Position numbers and translations under genes: made by a program. Under the pieces are notes generated by a model that saw nothing but the letters and a program-made list of their open reading frames with translations, did no database searches and had not been told where the DNA came from. Positions 16,963 to 25,984 of a DNA stretch of 64,000 bases are shown here, piece after piece (positions within the stretch are counted from its first letter, which is position 1; each line of letters starts with the position of its first letter). This DNA is from Terribacillus saccharophilus (lineage in GTDB: Bacteria; Bacillota; Bacilli; Bacillales; Amphibacillaceae). Location of the stretch: positions 124,001-188,000 of the forward strand of contig FOCD01000003.1 in NCBI GenBank assembly GCA_900110015.1, written 5' to 3'.

Positions 16963-17562
16963 TTATTTAATGACTTTAACACGCTCTTCAAGAGGTTGGA
17001 ATTCTTTATCGCCAGCTGGCATTGTCGGCTTACCGAATGGCATCTGACCGCGAAGCTTCCAGTTAGATGGGATATCCCATTCTTTTTGGATTGCCTCGTC
17101 TACTAATGGGTTATAGTGCTGCAGACTCGCACCAAGACCTTCCATTTCCAATGCAGTCCAGACCACAAGCTGATGCATACCAGAAGTCTGCTCAGACCAG
17201 ATCGGGAAGTTATCAGCATAAAGTGCGAATTGCTCTTGAAGACCTTTTACAACTGTTTCATCTTCAAAGAATAGAACCGTACCATATCCATTACGGAAAG
17301 ATGAGATTTTCTCTTCAGTTGGTGCAAAGTTATCAGCCGGAACCACTGCACGAAGCTGCTCTTCAGTAAGATCCCAGAAACGATCATGCTTGTCTCCTAG
17401 AAGCACGATTACACGTGTGCTTTGAGAGTTGAATGCGGATGGTGTGTATTTAACTGCAAACTCCACAATTTCTTGAATACGTTCATCAGAAACTGGAGAT
17501 TCTTTTGCTAGTGCATAAATGGATCTTCTGTTTTCTAAAGCTTTGAAAAAATCTTGAGTCAT
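16963..17562 (-). CDS. Nitroreductase family FMN oxidoreductase
   Basis: 199-aa nitroreductase-fold flavoprotein related to YdgI/MhqN and the fungal Frm2 group. It shows the N-terminal RRSIYAL, the FMN-binding TPSAFNSQSTRVIVLL stretch and the dimer segment MHQLVVWTALEMEGLGASLQHY. These enzymes use NAD(P)H to reduce nitroaromatics, quinones or similar electrophiles. The ATG at 17562 is chosen for the GGAGGG site just upstream; 18 further upstream residues are open but have no ribosome binding site. A single-gene unit between two terminators. A quinone- or thiol-stress regulator is plausible but no clear operator was seen. Confidence 0.88.
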   Translation of the reverse strand: MTQDFFKALENRRSIYALAKESPVSDERIQEIVEFAVKYTPSAFNSQSTRVIVLLGDKHDRFWDLTEEQLRAVVPADNFAPTEEKISSFRNGYGTVLFFEDETVVKGLQEQFALYADNFPIWSEQTSGMHQLVVWTALEMEGLGASLQHYNPLVDEAIQKEWDIPSNWKLRGQMPFGKPTMPAGDKEFQPLEERVKVIK

Positions 17563-17690
17563 TATATATCCCTCCAAAAATTGTACTACCGTTTGATAGC
17601 ATACCCGACTAAACAAACACCTATTAGTTACTTATTATTATCGAGTTACTTTCAGTAATTAATGTATCGCATTCTAAAGAAAACGTCAAT

Positions 17691-17718
17691 AAAAAAGGGC
17701 GCTGCATAGGCGCGCCCC
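17691..17718 (-). terminator. Terminator of the abgB-abgT unit
   Basis: On the minus strand a GGGCGC/GCGCCC stem followed by TTTTTT, just after the abgT stop. Confidence 0.75.
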
Positions 17719-17725
17719 CCATTTC

Positions 17726-19288
17726 TTATAATCGAATATCAACACCTGGACCAACCTGCAGTCCAAGCAAACTCCAAACAACAAACATAATGATCCAAGC
17801 TGCCAAAATCAGAAGTGCAAATGGTAGCATGAGAGACATTAGCGTCCCAAGACCCGTTCGTTTATCATATCGTTTCATGAACCCAAGCAGCATAACAACG
17901 TATGGATTCATTGGAGACAGGATATTGAAAGCCGAATCCCCAATACGGAAAGCCACCTGTGTATAAGCTGGATCGTAGCCCAACTGATAAAACATAGGAA
18001 GAAATACCGGAGCAAGCAGCGCCCAAAGTGCTGAGCCACTTGTGATAAACAAATTGACGATAGATGAAATCAAGGTAAATCCTACCATGGCTCCTATGCC
18101 CGTCATGTTCATGCTCTCCAAAGTGTTACTGCCGTTCACCGAAATGATTGTACTAATATTAGTCCATTCAAAATACGCGATGAACTGTGCAGCAGCAAAG
18201 ACCAGTACGATGAACCCTGACATTTCTTTCATCGCAATACCCATCTTTTCCGGAACATCTGAGATCTTCTTGAGTGTACCGGCTGTAAAACCATATGACA
18301 CCGCCAATACGATGAAAAGAACTAAGATCAGCGGCACTATATTACTCAAAAACGGAGATTGAAGCACTCCTCCATCTTCTCCACGCAAAAGACCATTAGA
18401 AGGCACGATAAGCAAGGAAACGAGAACAATATAAATTCCAGCTGCTATTAATGCATTTCGAATACCGCGCTTTTGTTCCGGACGCAGCTTCTCTATTTTC
18501 GCAGTCAGGATACTCTTATCTGCAAATTCAGGATTAAATTCACCTAGACGCGGTTCAATAAACTTCTTCGAAATAAAAGCTACAACAAATACGAGCATTA
18601 TAGTTGAAGCCGCCATAAAGTACCAGTTATCCAGCGGAGACACAGACCGTGCATCCGGATACCGGCCTTGAATGACTTCTGTCGAAATACCAGACAGCAA
18701 GACATCTGTTCCAGCAATAAGGAAGTTCGCTGTGAAACCGGCTGATACAGCAACAAAGGCTGTTAAAAGACCTGCAATCGGATGTTTGCCAACGGAATAA
18801 TAAATCATTGCAGCAAGCGGCGGTATAATTACCATAGAAGCATCCGACGCAATATTTCCTAATACCCCTGTGAAGATGACCATATACGTAACCAAGCTTT
18901 TAGGAATATTTGCTACCATTCCCCGCATGGCCACTTCAAAAAATCCAACATGCTGCGCAAGCCCGATACCGAACATCATGACCAGCACAAGACCAAGTGG
19001 AGCAAATCCCGTGAAGTTGTCCAACATAGAGGATAAAGCGAAAATCAATCCTTCTTTTGAAATCATATTGTTGACTTCCACAACCTCATTTTCAGGTGTG
19101 GTGACGGATACGCCGAGCATACTCATGATCCAGGAAACAATGGCAATGAAAACTGCCAAGTAAATGAAAAGCATAAACGGATCAGGAAGCTTGTTCCCCG
19201 CTCGTTCTATTGCAGAGAGAAACCTGAGGGCCCTTCCCTCTTCTTTTTTAGGCTTCTGCGAGCCGCCATTCTGTGTTTGATTTTCCAT
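17726..19288 (-). CDS. abgT: AbgT family p-aminobenzoyl-glutamate transporter
   Basis: 520-aa polytopic membrane protein of the AbgT family. The N-terminus (LRFLSAIERAGNKLPDPFMLF) is diagnostic, and later LVLVMMFGIGLAQHVGFF, SDASMVIIPPLAAMIY, and FRIGDSAFNILSPMNPYVVM. AbgT imports p-aminobenzoyl-glutamate, a folate breakdown product; some family members export sulfonamides instead. Pairing with an abgB-type hydrolase 22 bp upstream supports import and use. About a dozen helices. Second gene of the unit. Confidence 0.93.
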   Translation of the reverse strand: MENQTQNGGSQKPKKEEGRALRFLSAIERAGNKLPDPFMLFIYLAVFIAIVSWIMSMLGVSVTTPENEVVEVNNMISKEGLIFALSSMLDNFTGFAPLGLVLVMMFGIGLAQHVGFFEVAMRGMVANIPKSLVTYMVIFTGVLGNIASDASMVIIPPLAAMIYYSVGKHPIAGLLTAFVAVSAGFTANFLIAGTDVLLSGISTEVIQGRYPDARSVSPLDNWYFMAASTIMLVFVVAFISKKFIEPRLGEFNPEFADKSILTAKIEKLRPEQKRGIRNALIAAGIYIVLVSLLIVPSNGLLRGEDGGVLQSPFLSNIVPLILVLFIVLAVSYGFTAGTLKKISDVPEKMGIAMKEMSGFIVLVFAAAQFIAYFEWTNISTIISVNGSNTLESMNMTGIGAMVGFTLISSIVNLFITSGSALWALLAPVFLPMFYQLGYDPAYTQVAFRIGDSAFNILSPMNPYVVMLLGFMKRYDKRTGLGTLMSLMLPFALLILAAWIIMFVVWSLLGLQVGPGVDIRL

Positions 19289-19310
19289 CTCTTTACCCCC
19301 GATCTGTTAG

Positions 19311-20750
19311 TTAGGCTAATATGGTTGGCTTGATGCCATCCGGGATAGGACTTGTATATCCATTTGGTCCTAGACGCTTTTGCAGTTCAAATTTTGCAGC
19401 TTTCAGCTGTTCTGGCTTATCAAATAGAGATAAAGCAGTAGCTGCCATTACTTCACTTGCGTAGAGCATTCCTTTTTGTGCTAGAGGTGTTTTCCCCTGG
19501 GACACTACTTGCCATGTATGTAATGGAGTACCAATAGCAAAGCAAGCTGCATGGAATTGAATAGTAGGTGTGATTCTGCTCACATCTCCCACATCAGTTG
19601 AACCGTATTGGAAATTGTCTATATCTTGGTACGGAATTGGTGTTGTAAGAAGTGGTGATGTCTCCATCTCTTCTTCCCACAATGCAGCATCCTTTCCAAT
19701 TATCTGCAGAATAGAGCGCTTATCTGAAGAGATATCTTCTTCACTCAGCGTCGTTTGGATACCTCTTGCAAAATCAAGTTCTTCTGCGGAATACTCAGGC
19801 ACCCTAACTCGCTCCACCTCGTTCTGCATAACTTGCTCAAGGACAGTATTACGGATAAAGCCGGAACAAGCCTTGTCGAATGTTATCTCCAGCTCAGTTT
19901 CCGTCATTAGTGCTGCTCCTTTGGCAATTTTCACTACACGCTGGTAGATGCTTTCAACTTGTTCTGTCTCCGGAGCCCTTACCAAATATAGAACTTCCGC
20001 TTCAGGCTGAACGACGTTCGGAGAAACACCGCCTGCATTCGTAATCGCATAATGCAAACGAGCGTCCTGTATAACATGTTCTCGCAGGAAGTTAGTGCCG
20101 ATATTCATCAGCTCAACTGCATCCAGCGCACTGCGCCCCAAATGCGGTCCGCCTGCTGCGTGTGCACTTTTCCCCTTAAATTTGAAATATACTTGGTAGT
20201 TGGCCAACGTCTCGGCTCTTTGCACCCCGCTATGCGTAAATGGATGCCAAGTAATAGCCGCATCTGCATCATCAAAGACGCCTTCTTTAGCCATGAAGGT
20301 TTTTCCCGATCCACCTTCTTCTCCTGGACAGCCGTAATAACGAACAGTACCGCTCAATCCATTTTCCTGCATATATTCCTTTACCGCTAACGCAGCTCCA
20401 AGCGCACTTGTACCGAGCAAGTTATGGCCGCAGCCGTGACCCGACCCTCCTGAGACAATCGCTTGTTGCTCTATTACACCCGCTTCCTGACTCAAATCAG
20501 ATAGCGCATCGAATTCTCCCAAAAAAGAGATGACTGGTTTGCCTGCACCAAAGTTTGCTACGAACGCTGTTTCGATACCTGTAATGCCGCGCTCGACATC
20601 AAATCCTTCCTCTTCCAGCACATCCGCAAGAAGTGCTGCAGATCGCTTCTCTTGAAAACGCAATTCAGCGAATTCCCAAATTCGCTCACTTATCGCGCAT
20701 AGCTTTTCCGCTTTATTTCTTATAAGATTATCAATCGAAATAGTGCTCAT
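19311..20750 (-). CDS. abgB: AbgB-like M20 amidohydrolase
   Basis: 479-aa M20-family peptidase resembling p-aminobenzoyl-glutamate hydrolase subunit B. Metal-site segments are SFLGEFDAL, GHGCGHNLLG and YGCPGEEGGSGK, with a dimerisation insert around FKGKSAHAAGGPHLGRSALDA. It should release p-aminobenzoate and glutamate from the imported compound. In E. coli the enzyme has two subunits (AbgA and AbgB), but no abgA is present here, so it may act as a homomer. The ATG at 20750 has AGGAGG at 8 nt; the in-frame ATG at 20756 is too close to that site. First gene of the unit with abgT. Confidence 0.88.
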   Translation of the reverse strand: MSTISIDNLIRNKAEKLCAISERIWEFAELRFQEKRSAALLADVLEEEGFDVERGITGIETAFVANFGAGKPVISFLGEFDALSDLSQEAGVIEQQAIVSGGSGHGCGHNLLGTSALGAALAVKEYMQENGLSGTVRYYGCPGEEGGSGKTFMAKEGVFDDADAAITWHPFTHSGVQRAETLANYQVYFKFKGKSAHAAGGPHLGRSALDAVELMNIGTNFLREHVIQDARLHYAITNAGGVSPNVVQPEAEVLYLVRAPETEQVESIYQRVVKIAKGAALMTETELEITFDKACSGFIRNTVLEQVMQNEVERVRVPEYSAEELDFARGIQTTLSEEDISSDKRSILQIIGKDAALWEEEMETSPLLTTPIPYQDIDNFQYGSTDVGDVSRITPTIQFHAACFAIGTPLHTWQVVSQGKTPLAQKGMLYASEVMAATALSLFDKPEQLKAAKFELQKRLGPNGYTSPIPDGIKPTILA

Positions 20751-20895
20751 TAGCATTTCCTCCTATGTATGCAAAAGTCATGTTAGCTTTCCTTCCCTGT
20801 GATGTTACCTAAAGACAAGCGAATCTGCAATAGAATATCGTCAAAAAAATCTAATAATTCTAATTTTATTGTAAAATATTCTAACATGCATTAAT

Positions 20896-20909
20896 AGAAA
20901 ACGCTTTCA
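20896..20909. promoter_or_regulatory. CcpA-type cre box upstream of abgB
   Basis: AGAAAACGCTTTCA matches the palindromic cre form TGAAAACGCTTTCA at 13 of 14 bases. It lies about 150 bp upstream of abgB and just behind the terminator of the ABC exporter gene. Confidence 0.5.
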
Positions 20910-20916
20910 TATCTTA

Positions 20917-20965
20917 CAAAAAAACAGGAAGTAGTTTCTCCCTAATGGAAGAAAACTTCCTGTTT
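20917..20965 (-). terminator. Terminator of the ABC exporter gene
   Basis: On the minus strand AAACAGGAAGT pairs with ACTTCCTGTTT around a looped stem, followed by T7. Confidence 0.8.
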
Positions 20966-20973
20966 CTAATGAA

Positions 20974-22698
20974 TTAGTGAGCAAACTGCGCATCATAAAG
21001 ACGGCGATAAGCACCTTCTTTTTGCAATAGCTCGCTATGCTTTCCTTCTTCCGTAATACCTTGTTTCGTTACCATTATAATCTTATCAGCATGCTTGATT
21101 GTTGCCAGTCGGTGGGCAATTACTAATGTTGTACGCCCTGCTGACAGCTCATCCAGCGCTTCTTGTATTTTAACTTCTGTTTCTGTGTCCAATGCAGATG
21201 TTGCTTCATCCAGTATGAGGATTGGCGGATTCTTCAAGAATACACGCGCAATGGATATACGCTGTTTCTGACCACCGGAAATCATCACGCCACGTTCCCC
21301 AATGACAGTATCCAATCCTTTCGGCAATTCAGCAAGGAAATCAGTCAGCTGAGCTCTTCTCGCAGCTTCCTCAATTTCAGCATCTGTTGCACCCAACTTG
21401 CCATAAGCAATATTTTCCCTGATAGTGCCGCCGAACAAATAAACATCCTGTTGTACGATTCCGATTTGACTTCGCAAGGATGCCAATGTCATCTCATTCG
21501 TCGGAATACCATCTATGGTTATTTCTCCTGCATTACGCTCATAAAAGCGCGGCAGCAGACTGCATATCGTAGATTTACCAGCTCCGGAAGGACCAACAAA
21601 AGCAACCGTCTCTCCTGCATTTATGGAGAAACTAATATCTTTGAGAATCGAACTGCCCTCTTTGTATCCGAACGAGACGTTATCATATCGGATATTTCCC
21701 GTGAGAGCATCAACCTGCTTGGCATTTGGTGCATCCTTTATATCCGGATCAAGCCGCATGATGTCCATATAGCGCTGGAATCCAGCAATTCCTTTCGGAT
21801 AAAGCTCGATGATTGCACCGATTTTCTGAATCGGCTGGAAGAATACGTTTGTCAGGAGAATGAAGGCTACCAGATCTCCGTAAGACATTGTTCCCTGAAT
21901 AATGAACCAGGCGCCGGCAATTAACTGAAAAACAGCTATGAATCGCATCAGCATATACGTAACTGATAGATTCAGCGCCATAATTTTATAAGAAAGCAAT
22001 TTCGTCAGACGGTAACGTTCATTGTTGACCTTGAATCGCGCTTCTTCGTGCGCTTCGTTAGTAAAAGCCTGAACAACACGAATACCACCAACAGTATTTT
22101 CGATTCTAGAACTGAAATCTGCTGTATCTTCGTTCATTCTTCTGGAGGCTTCCGTCATTTTCTTGTTGCAATAAAGAACAATCCAGAACAGAATCGGAAC
22201 GACTAGCATTGTCATTAAAGCAAGCGGCCAATTGATGAAGAACATAATTGTGAGCGCACCAACAATGGTCATTAGCGCGATAAACAGATCTTCCGGACCG
22301 TGGTGAGCCATTTCCCCGATCATGAACAAATCGTTCGTCAATCGGGAAATCAAGTTTCCTACCTTTGTATTATCGAAGAAACGAAAGCTCAGCTTCTGAA
22401 TATGCTCAAACAGCTGTTTGCGCATATCCCGCTCGATATTGATGCCAAGCTTATGTCCCCAATAAGTGACTATGTATTGTGTGACTGTACTCAAGCCATA
22501 GACAATGAACAACAAAATACACGCTGTCACAATCCAGCTCCAGTTTTCAGTCGGAAGCAATCGGTCGACCATCATATTAACGCCAATTGGAAAAGCCAGC
22601 TCCAAAATGGCTACAAAAACAGCACTGCCGAAGTCCAGCATAAAAAGCCGTTTATACGGTTTATAAAAAGCAAAAAACTCTTTTAACAAGACCCACAC
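20974..22698 (-). CDS. ywjA: ABC exporter half-transporter, YwjA-like
   Basis: 574-aa fused membrane/ATPase half-transporter. Six membrane helices lie within residues 1-310 and the nucleotide-binding domain follows: Walker A GPSGAGKST, Q-loop, SGGQKQR signature, Walker B ILILDEAT and the switch His in VIAHRLAT. It should work as a homodimer exporting a lipophilic compound. Size and the Fur box directly before the gene match B. subtilis YwjA, a Fur-regulon exporter of unknown substrate; orthology was not tested. The start is GTG at 22698 with an AAAGAAAG site. Confidence 0.85.
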   Translation of the reverse strand: MWVLLKEFFAFYKPYKRLFMLDFGSAVFVAILELAFPIGVNMMVDRLLPTENWSWIVTACILLFIVYGLSTVTQYIVTYWGHKLGINIERDMRKQLFEHIQKLSFRFFDNTKVGNLISRLTNDLFMIGEMAHHGPEDLFIALMTIVGALTIMFFINWPLALMTMLVVPILFWIVLYCNKKMTEASRRMNEDTADFSSRIENTVGGIRVVQAFTNEAHEEARFKVNNERYRLTKLLSYKIMALNLSVTYMLMRFIAVFQLIAGAWFIIQGTMSYGDLVAFILLTNVFFQPIQKIGAIIELYPKGIAGFQRYMDIMRLDPDIKDAPNAKQVDALTGNIRYDNVSFGYKEGSSILKDISFSINAGETVAFVGPSGAGKSTICSLLPRFYERNAGEITIDGIPTNEMTLASLRSQIGIVQQDVYLFGGTIRENIAYGKLGATDAEIEEAARRAQLTDFLAELPKGLDTVIGERGVMISGGQKQRISIARVFLKNPPILILDEATSALDTETEVKIQEALDELSAGRTTLVIAHRLATIKHADKIIMVTKQGITEEGKHSELLQKEGAYRRLYDAQFAH

Positions 22699-22707
22699 TT
22701 CTTTCTT

Positions 22708-22722
22708 TGAGAATGATTATCA
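22708..22722. promoter_or_regulatory. Fur box
   Basis: TGAGAATGATTATCA differs by one base from the 7-1-7 Fur consensus TGATAATNATTATCA. It ends 10 bp before the exporter start codon, and a TGATAAT -10-like element lies inside it on the minus strand. Confidence 0.7.
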
Positions 22723-22796
22723 CTCTATTCTACATGTAACATGCAGCTTACGCACCCCTTTATTGGATAATTCTAAACAAATTAGCAGGAAAACGT

Positions 22797-22828
22797 AAAA
22801 ACCCGATGCACTACTGCATCGGGTTTTC
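22797..22828 (-). terminator. Terminator of the HAD gene
   Basis: AAAACCCGATGCA pairs with TGCATCGGGTTTT around a short loop, directly after the stop on the minus strand. Confidence 0.85.
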
Positions 22829-22829
22829 C

Positions 22830-23726
22830 TTACACGCCTTCTTCGACTCGTCGCAATTCTTCTTGCTCTCCAGCAATCAGCTTATCAATAAAATATGCTA
22901 CGCCAAGCTCATCATTCGTCTTTGTCACATGCGTAGCAATTTCCATGAGCTCTGTCATTGCATTTTTCATCGCAACGCCGTTACCAGCAACCTCAAACAT
23001 ACTGATATCATTCGGGCTGTCTCCAACTGCGTAGATATCTTCCTTCTGAATTCCATACTTCTCAGCAAGCATCGTCACCGCATAACCTTTACCAGATTTC
23101 TCGGGTAATATTTCAAGAATATGCTCACCAGAGGATGTCACCGTGATCTTCGTATTCTGTCTAATAGCTTTATACACTTTAGCCAAATTCTGCAGATCAA
23201 AACTGAAGACAAGAATCTTGAATATCGTATTCTCATCGGTGAAAATATGGTCAATATTCGGGACAAAGCGGATACCGGATTGCTTGAACTGGGACATAGC
23301 ACCGATCCAAAGCTTCTCAAGGCTTTCATCCGGGTTGGCAGAAATCACTTTATCTAATTCCGCCTGCAGCTTTTCTTCTCCATTATAAGGAGAAAGCAGC
23401 TCTGTTTCTGTATACACTTCAAAGTAGATATCCTGTTCAATGAGGAACGTCGCTATTTCCCTTGCAAGTTCTTTCTCAAATGTAATTGTGTTAAGTAATT
23501 TATATCCAACATCATGTATCGTACCGCCGTTTGAAGCAATGATCGGGATATCCAAATCATCTCCGACAAGGGACTTCACATCAAATGTTGCGCGTCCAGT
23601 ACTAATTGAAACCAGCATATCCGCATCAATAGCACGCTTGATTGCTGCTTTATTTTCTTCGGGGATTTGACTCTCAGTATTCAGTAATGTTCCATCCAGG
23701 TCTATTGCTATCATTTTTTTAGCCAA
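22830..23726 (-). CDS. HAD-IIB (Cof-type) phosphatase
   Basis: 298-aa Cof-type HAD phosphatase with motif I (IDLDGTLLN), SISTGRATFDV and GDSPNDISMFE near residue 235. The substrate is unknown. The likely start is the TTG at 23726, seven bases after AGGAGG. The in-frame ATG four codons on lies too far from the site, and the frame upstream of the TTG overlaps the ribosome binding site. A sigma-A promoter lies 50-80 bp upstream. Paralogue of 6413-7261. Confidence 0.88.
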   Translation of the reverse strand: MAKKMIAIDLDGTLLNTESQIPEENKAAIKRAIDADMLVSISTGRATFDVKSLVGDDLDIPIIASNGGTIHDVGYKLLNTITFEKELAREIATFLIEQDIYFEVYTETELLSPYNGEEKLQAELDKVISANPDESLEKLWIGAMSQFKQSGIRFVPNIDHIFTDENTIFKILVFSFDLQNLAKVYKAIRQNTKITVTSSGEHILEILPEKSGKGYAVTMLAEKYGIQKEDIYAVGDSPNDISMFEVAGNGVAMKNAMTELMEIATHVTKTNDELGVAYFIDKLIAGEQEELRRVEEGV

Positions 23727-23776
23727 GCAAAATCCTCCTAATAACATTTTTAGGTAGTCAATTCTGATACTATTAA

Positions 23777-23806
23777 ATTATAATGGTTTATTGTGGGACT
23801 TTTCAA
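23777..23806 (-). promoter_or_regulatory. Sigma-A promoter of the HAD gene
   Basis: On the minus strand TTGAAA, 18 bp, TATAAT. Confidence 0.5.
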
Positions 23807-23902
23807 TCGAGAGCAGATGGAAAGGTTTCATCTTATACCGAAAGAGGAAAAGGCTTACATAATTATAACATAGTTATCGCACAACTTAGGAGGTAGCAAT
23901 AT

Positions 23903-25249
23903 ATGCAGAAAAAGCAATCCAATGGCTTATTGTATTTTTTTGGTGCACTTGGCGGCTTACTGTATGGATATGATACCGGAGTCATCTCTGGTGCACTGCT
24001 ATACATCGACGAAGATCTTGGACTGAATTCCTTCACGGAGGGACTTGTCGTTAGCTCACTATTAGTAGGGGCTATCATCAGCGCTGCCATCACTGGCCGT
24101 GTTACAGATAAAATTGGACGTAAAAAAACGATTATCGGAGCCGGTATCTTATTCCTTATCGGCGCATTGACCGCTGGACTTGCTGTCAATGTAACAATGA
24201 TGGTTGTTGCTCGTGTCATTCTTGGTTTAGCAGTTGGATGTTCGACGACAATTGTACCACTTTACTTATCAGAGCTTGCTCCAAAAGAAAAACGCGGCTC
24301 TCTCGCTTCATTGAACCAACTATTAATTACAATTGGTATTTTGTCTTCATACCTTGTTAACTATGCTCTGTCAGATGCAGGCGCATGGCGCTGGATGCTT
24401 GGACTGGCTGTTATCCCAGCAATCATCTTAATCGTCGGTATGTTCTTCATGCCGGAAAGCCCACGCTGGCTCCTTACAGCAGGAAAAGAAGATCAAGCAC
24501 GGGCTATTCTAAAACGTGTACGAGGAGAAAATGCTTCAATTGATGAAGAAGTCTCCGAAGTTAAGAAAGCAGAAAAAGAAGATGAAGGCGGCATGAAAGA
24601 ACTGTTTTCCAGCTGGGTACGCCCCGCTTTAATCGCCGGAATGGGTATTGCATTCTTCCAGCAGTTCATCGGTATCAATACCATTATTTATTACACACCA
24701 ATCACACTAGAAAACGCCGGATTCGCAAACTCCGCTGCCATTCTCGGTACTGTCGGTATCGGAGCAGTCAATGTACTAATGACACTCATCGCTATCCGTT
24801 TTGTAGATAAAATCAACCGTAAAACTTTGCTAATGGCAGGTAACATCGGAATGGTTATCAGCTTGGTAGTTCTGTCTACCGTTAACTTGCTGGCACCTGA
24901 TTCTACAGCTGCAACATGGGCAATCATCATTTGCCTCGGTACCTTTATCGTATCGTTCTCGACAACATGGGGACCAGTTGTTTGGATCATGCTTCCGGAA
25001 CTATTCCCGACAGCAGTTCGAGGAATTGGAACAGGTGTAGCTACCTTCGCTCTACATGGCGCAAACTTGATTGTGTCATTGCTATTTCCGATTTTGCTCA
25101 ATGCAATCGGTATCAGCTACCTTTTCTATATTTTCGCCGTCATTGGCATCCTTGCTCTCCTATTCGTCAAATTCTTCACGACCGAGACACGCGGGAAAAG
25201 CTTGGAACAAATCGAAGAAGATCTACGCAAACGCAGCAGTGTAGGATAA
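23903..25249 (+). CDS. MFS sugar:proton symporter, CsbC/YwtG/AraE type
   Basis: 448-aa sugar porter with twelve helices. Family marks are YFFGALGGLLYGYDTGVISGA at the N-terminus, the GRR-like VTDKIGRKK between helices 2 and 3, VPLYLSELAPKEKRG, FMPESPRWL, FFQQFIGINTIIYY and the C-terminal TETRGKSLEQIE. It imports a hexose, pentose or polyol with protons; which one is not decidable. Start ATG at 23903 follows AGGAGGTAG. Monocistronic, ending in a terminator shared with the converging ABC operon. Confidence 0.92.
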   Translation: MQKKQSNGLLYFFGALGGLLYGYDTGVISGALLYIDEDLGLNSFTEGLVVSSLLVGAIISAAITGRVTDKIGRKKTIIGAGILFLIGALTAGLAVNVTMMVVARVILGLAVGCSTTIVPLYLSELAPKEKRGSLASLNQLLITIGILSSYLVNYALSDAGAWRWMLGLAVIPAIILIVGMFFMPESPRWLLTAGKEDQARAILKRVRGENASIDEEVSEVKKAEKEDEGGMKELFSSWVRPALIAGMGIAFFQQFIGINTIIYYTPITLENAGFANSAAILGTVGIGAVNVLMTLIAIRFVDKINRKTLLMAGNIGMVISLVVLSTVNLLAPDSTAATWAIIICLGTFIVSFSTTWGPVVWIMLPELFPTAVRGIGTGVATFALHGANLIVSLLFPILLNAIGISYLFYIFAVIGILALLFVKFFTTETRGKSLEQIEEDLRKRSSVG

Positions 25250-25252
25250 ATG

Positions 25253-25278
25253 AAAAGCCGCCCATTATGGGCGGCTTT
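25253..25278. terminator. Terminator between convergent genes
   Basis: AAAAGCCGCCCA pairs with TGGGCGGCTTT around a TTA loop; usable from both sides. Confidence 0.75.
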
Positions 25279-25279
25279 C

Positions 25280-25984
25280 TTATTTGGATAAACTTTTCTT
25301 TTTAAAGGTAATGAAGGTAACAACTAAAGCCGCTACTGTCCATCCAACAAGCCAAATGATGTCTTCTCGATAAGAGGAGAAGGCCTCCCCGCTAATTGCT
25401 GCCAAACACGCTTCCATCATAAAACTTCCTGGCGTATAGCCTAATATATCCGCCACTATACCTTCTGAGAAATACATTTGGATCATCGGACCAAACCCGA
25501 ACACAAAGCTCAGCGGCAATAGATATACGGTAGTCTGAACCAAGTTTTCACTAAGCAAGCCAACTAACGTACCCAATGCAACAAAAAGAATAACACCAAG
25601 TACCAAGGTGACGGAGAGCATGATGGGACTCTCCACATTCACATCTATAATCAGCATAGATACCACCAAAACTATAACCGTTAAAATGACAGATATGATG
25701 CTTTTGCCGATCATGATATCTGCAGAGCTAGCGGGTGATAGCAATAAGACTTGCAGCGTGTTTTTTTCTTTCTCTTCTGCCAGCAGAAGCGCCTGGACAT
25801 ACATTGTCACAAATGTAACCGTCATAATAAAGACGAAAGATGCAGCAAAGCTCTGTTCACCATCCATACGACTATAAAGAATGGCTAAAAATATAGGTAC
25901 AATTACAACAGATAAAACTTGAACATTAGATTTTGCATCATGGTATTCTTTCACAAGCATTGCGGATATTCGTGCAGCATTCAT
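25280..25984 (-). CDS. ABC-2 type transporter permease
   Basis: 234-aa membrane protein with about six helices and the ABC-2 permease signature region QALLLAEEKEKNTLQVLLLSP. It pairs with the ATPase encoded directly upstream: the start overlaps the ATPase stop by four bases (ATGA). Together they would form a small exporter of the NatAB or drug/antimicrobial-resistance kind. The substrate is unknown. Confidence 0.87.
   Translation of the reverse strand: MNAARISAMLVKEYHDAKSNVQVLSVVIVPIFLAILYSRMDGEQSFAASFVFIMTVTFVTMYVQALLLAEEKEKNTLQVLLLSPASSADIMIGKSIISVILTVIVLVVSMLIIDVNVESPIMLSVTLVLGVILFVALGTLVGLLSENLVQTTVYLLPLSFVFGFGPMIQMYFSEGIVADILGYTPGSFMMEACLAAISGEAFSSYREDIIWLVGWTVAALVVTFITFKKKSLSK

Noticed and set aside
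21163-21924. Open frame of 253 codons antisense to the YwjA-like exporter
   Set aside because: Product is compositionally odd (Cys- and Phe-rich), has no domain, and lies wholly inside a clear ABC transporter gene.
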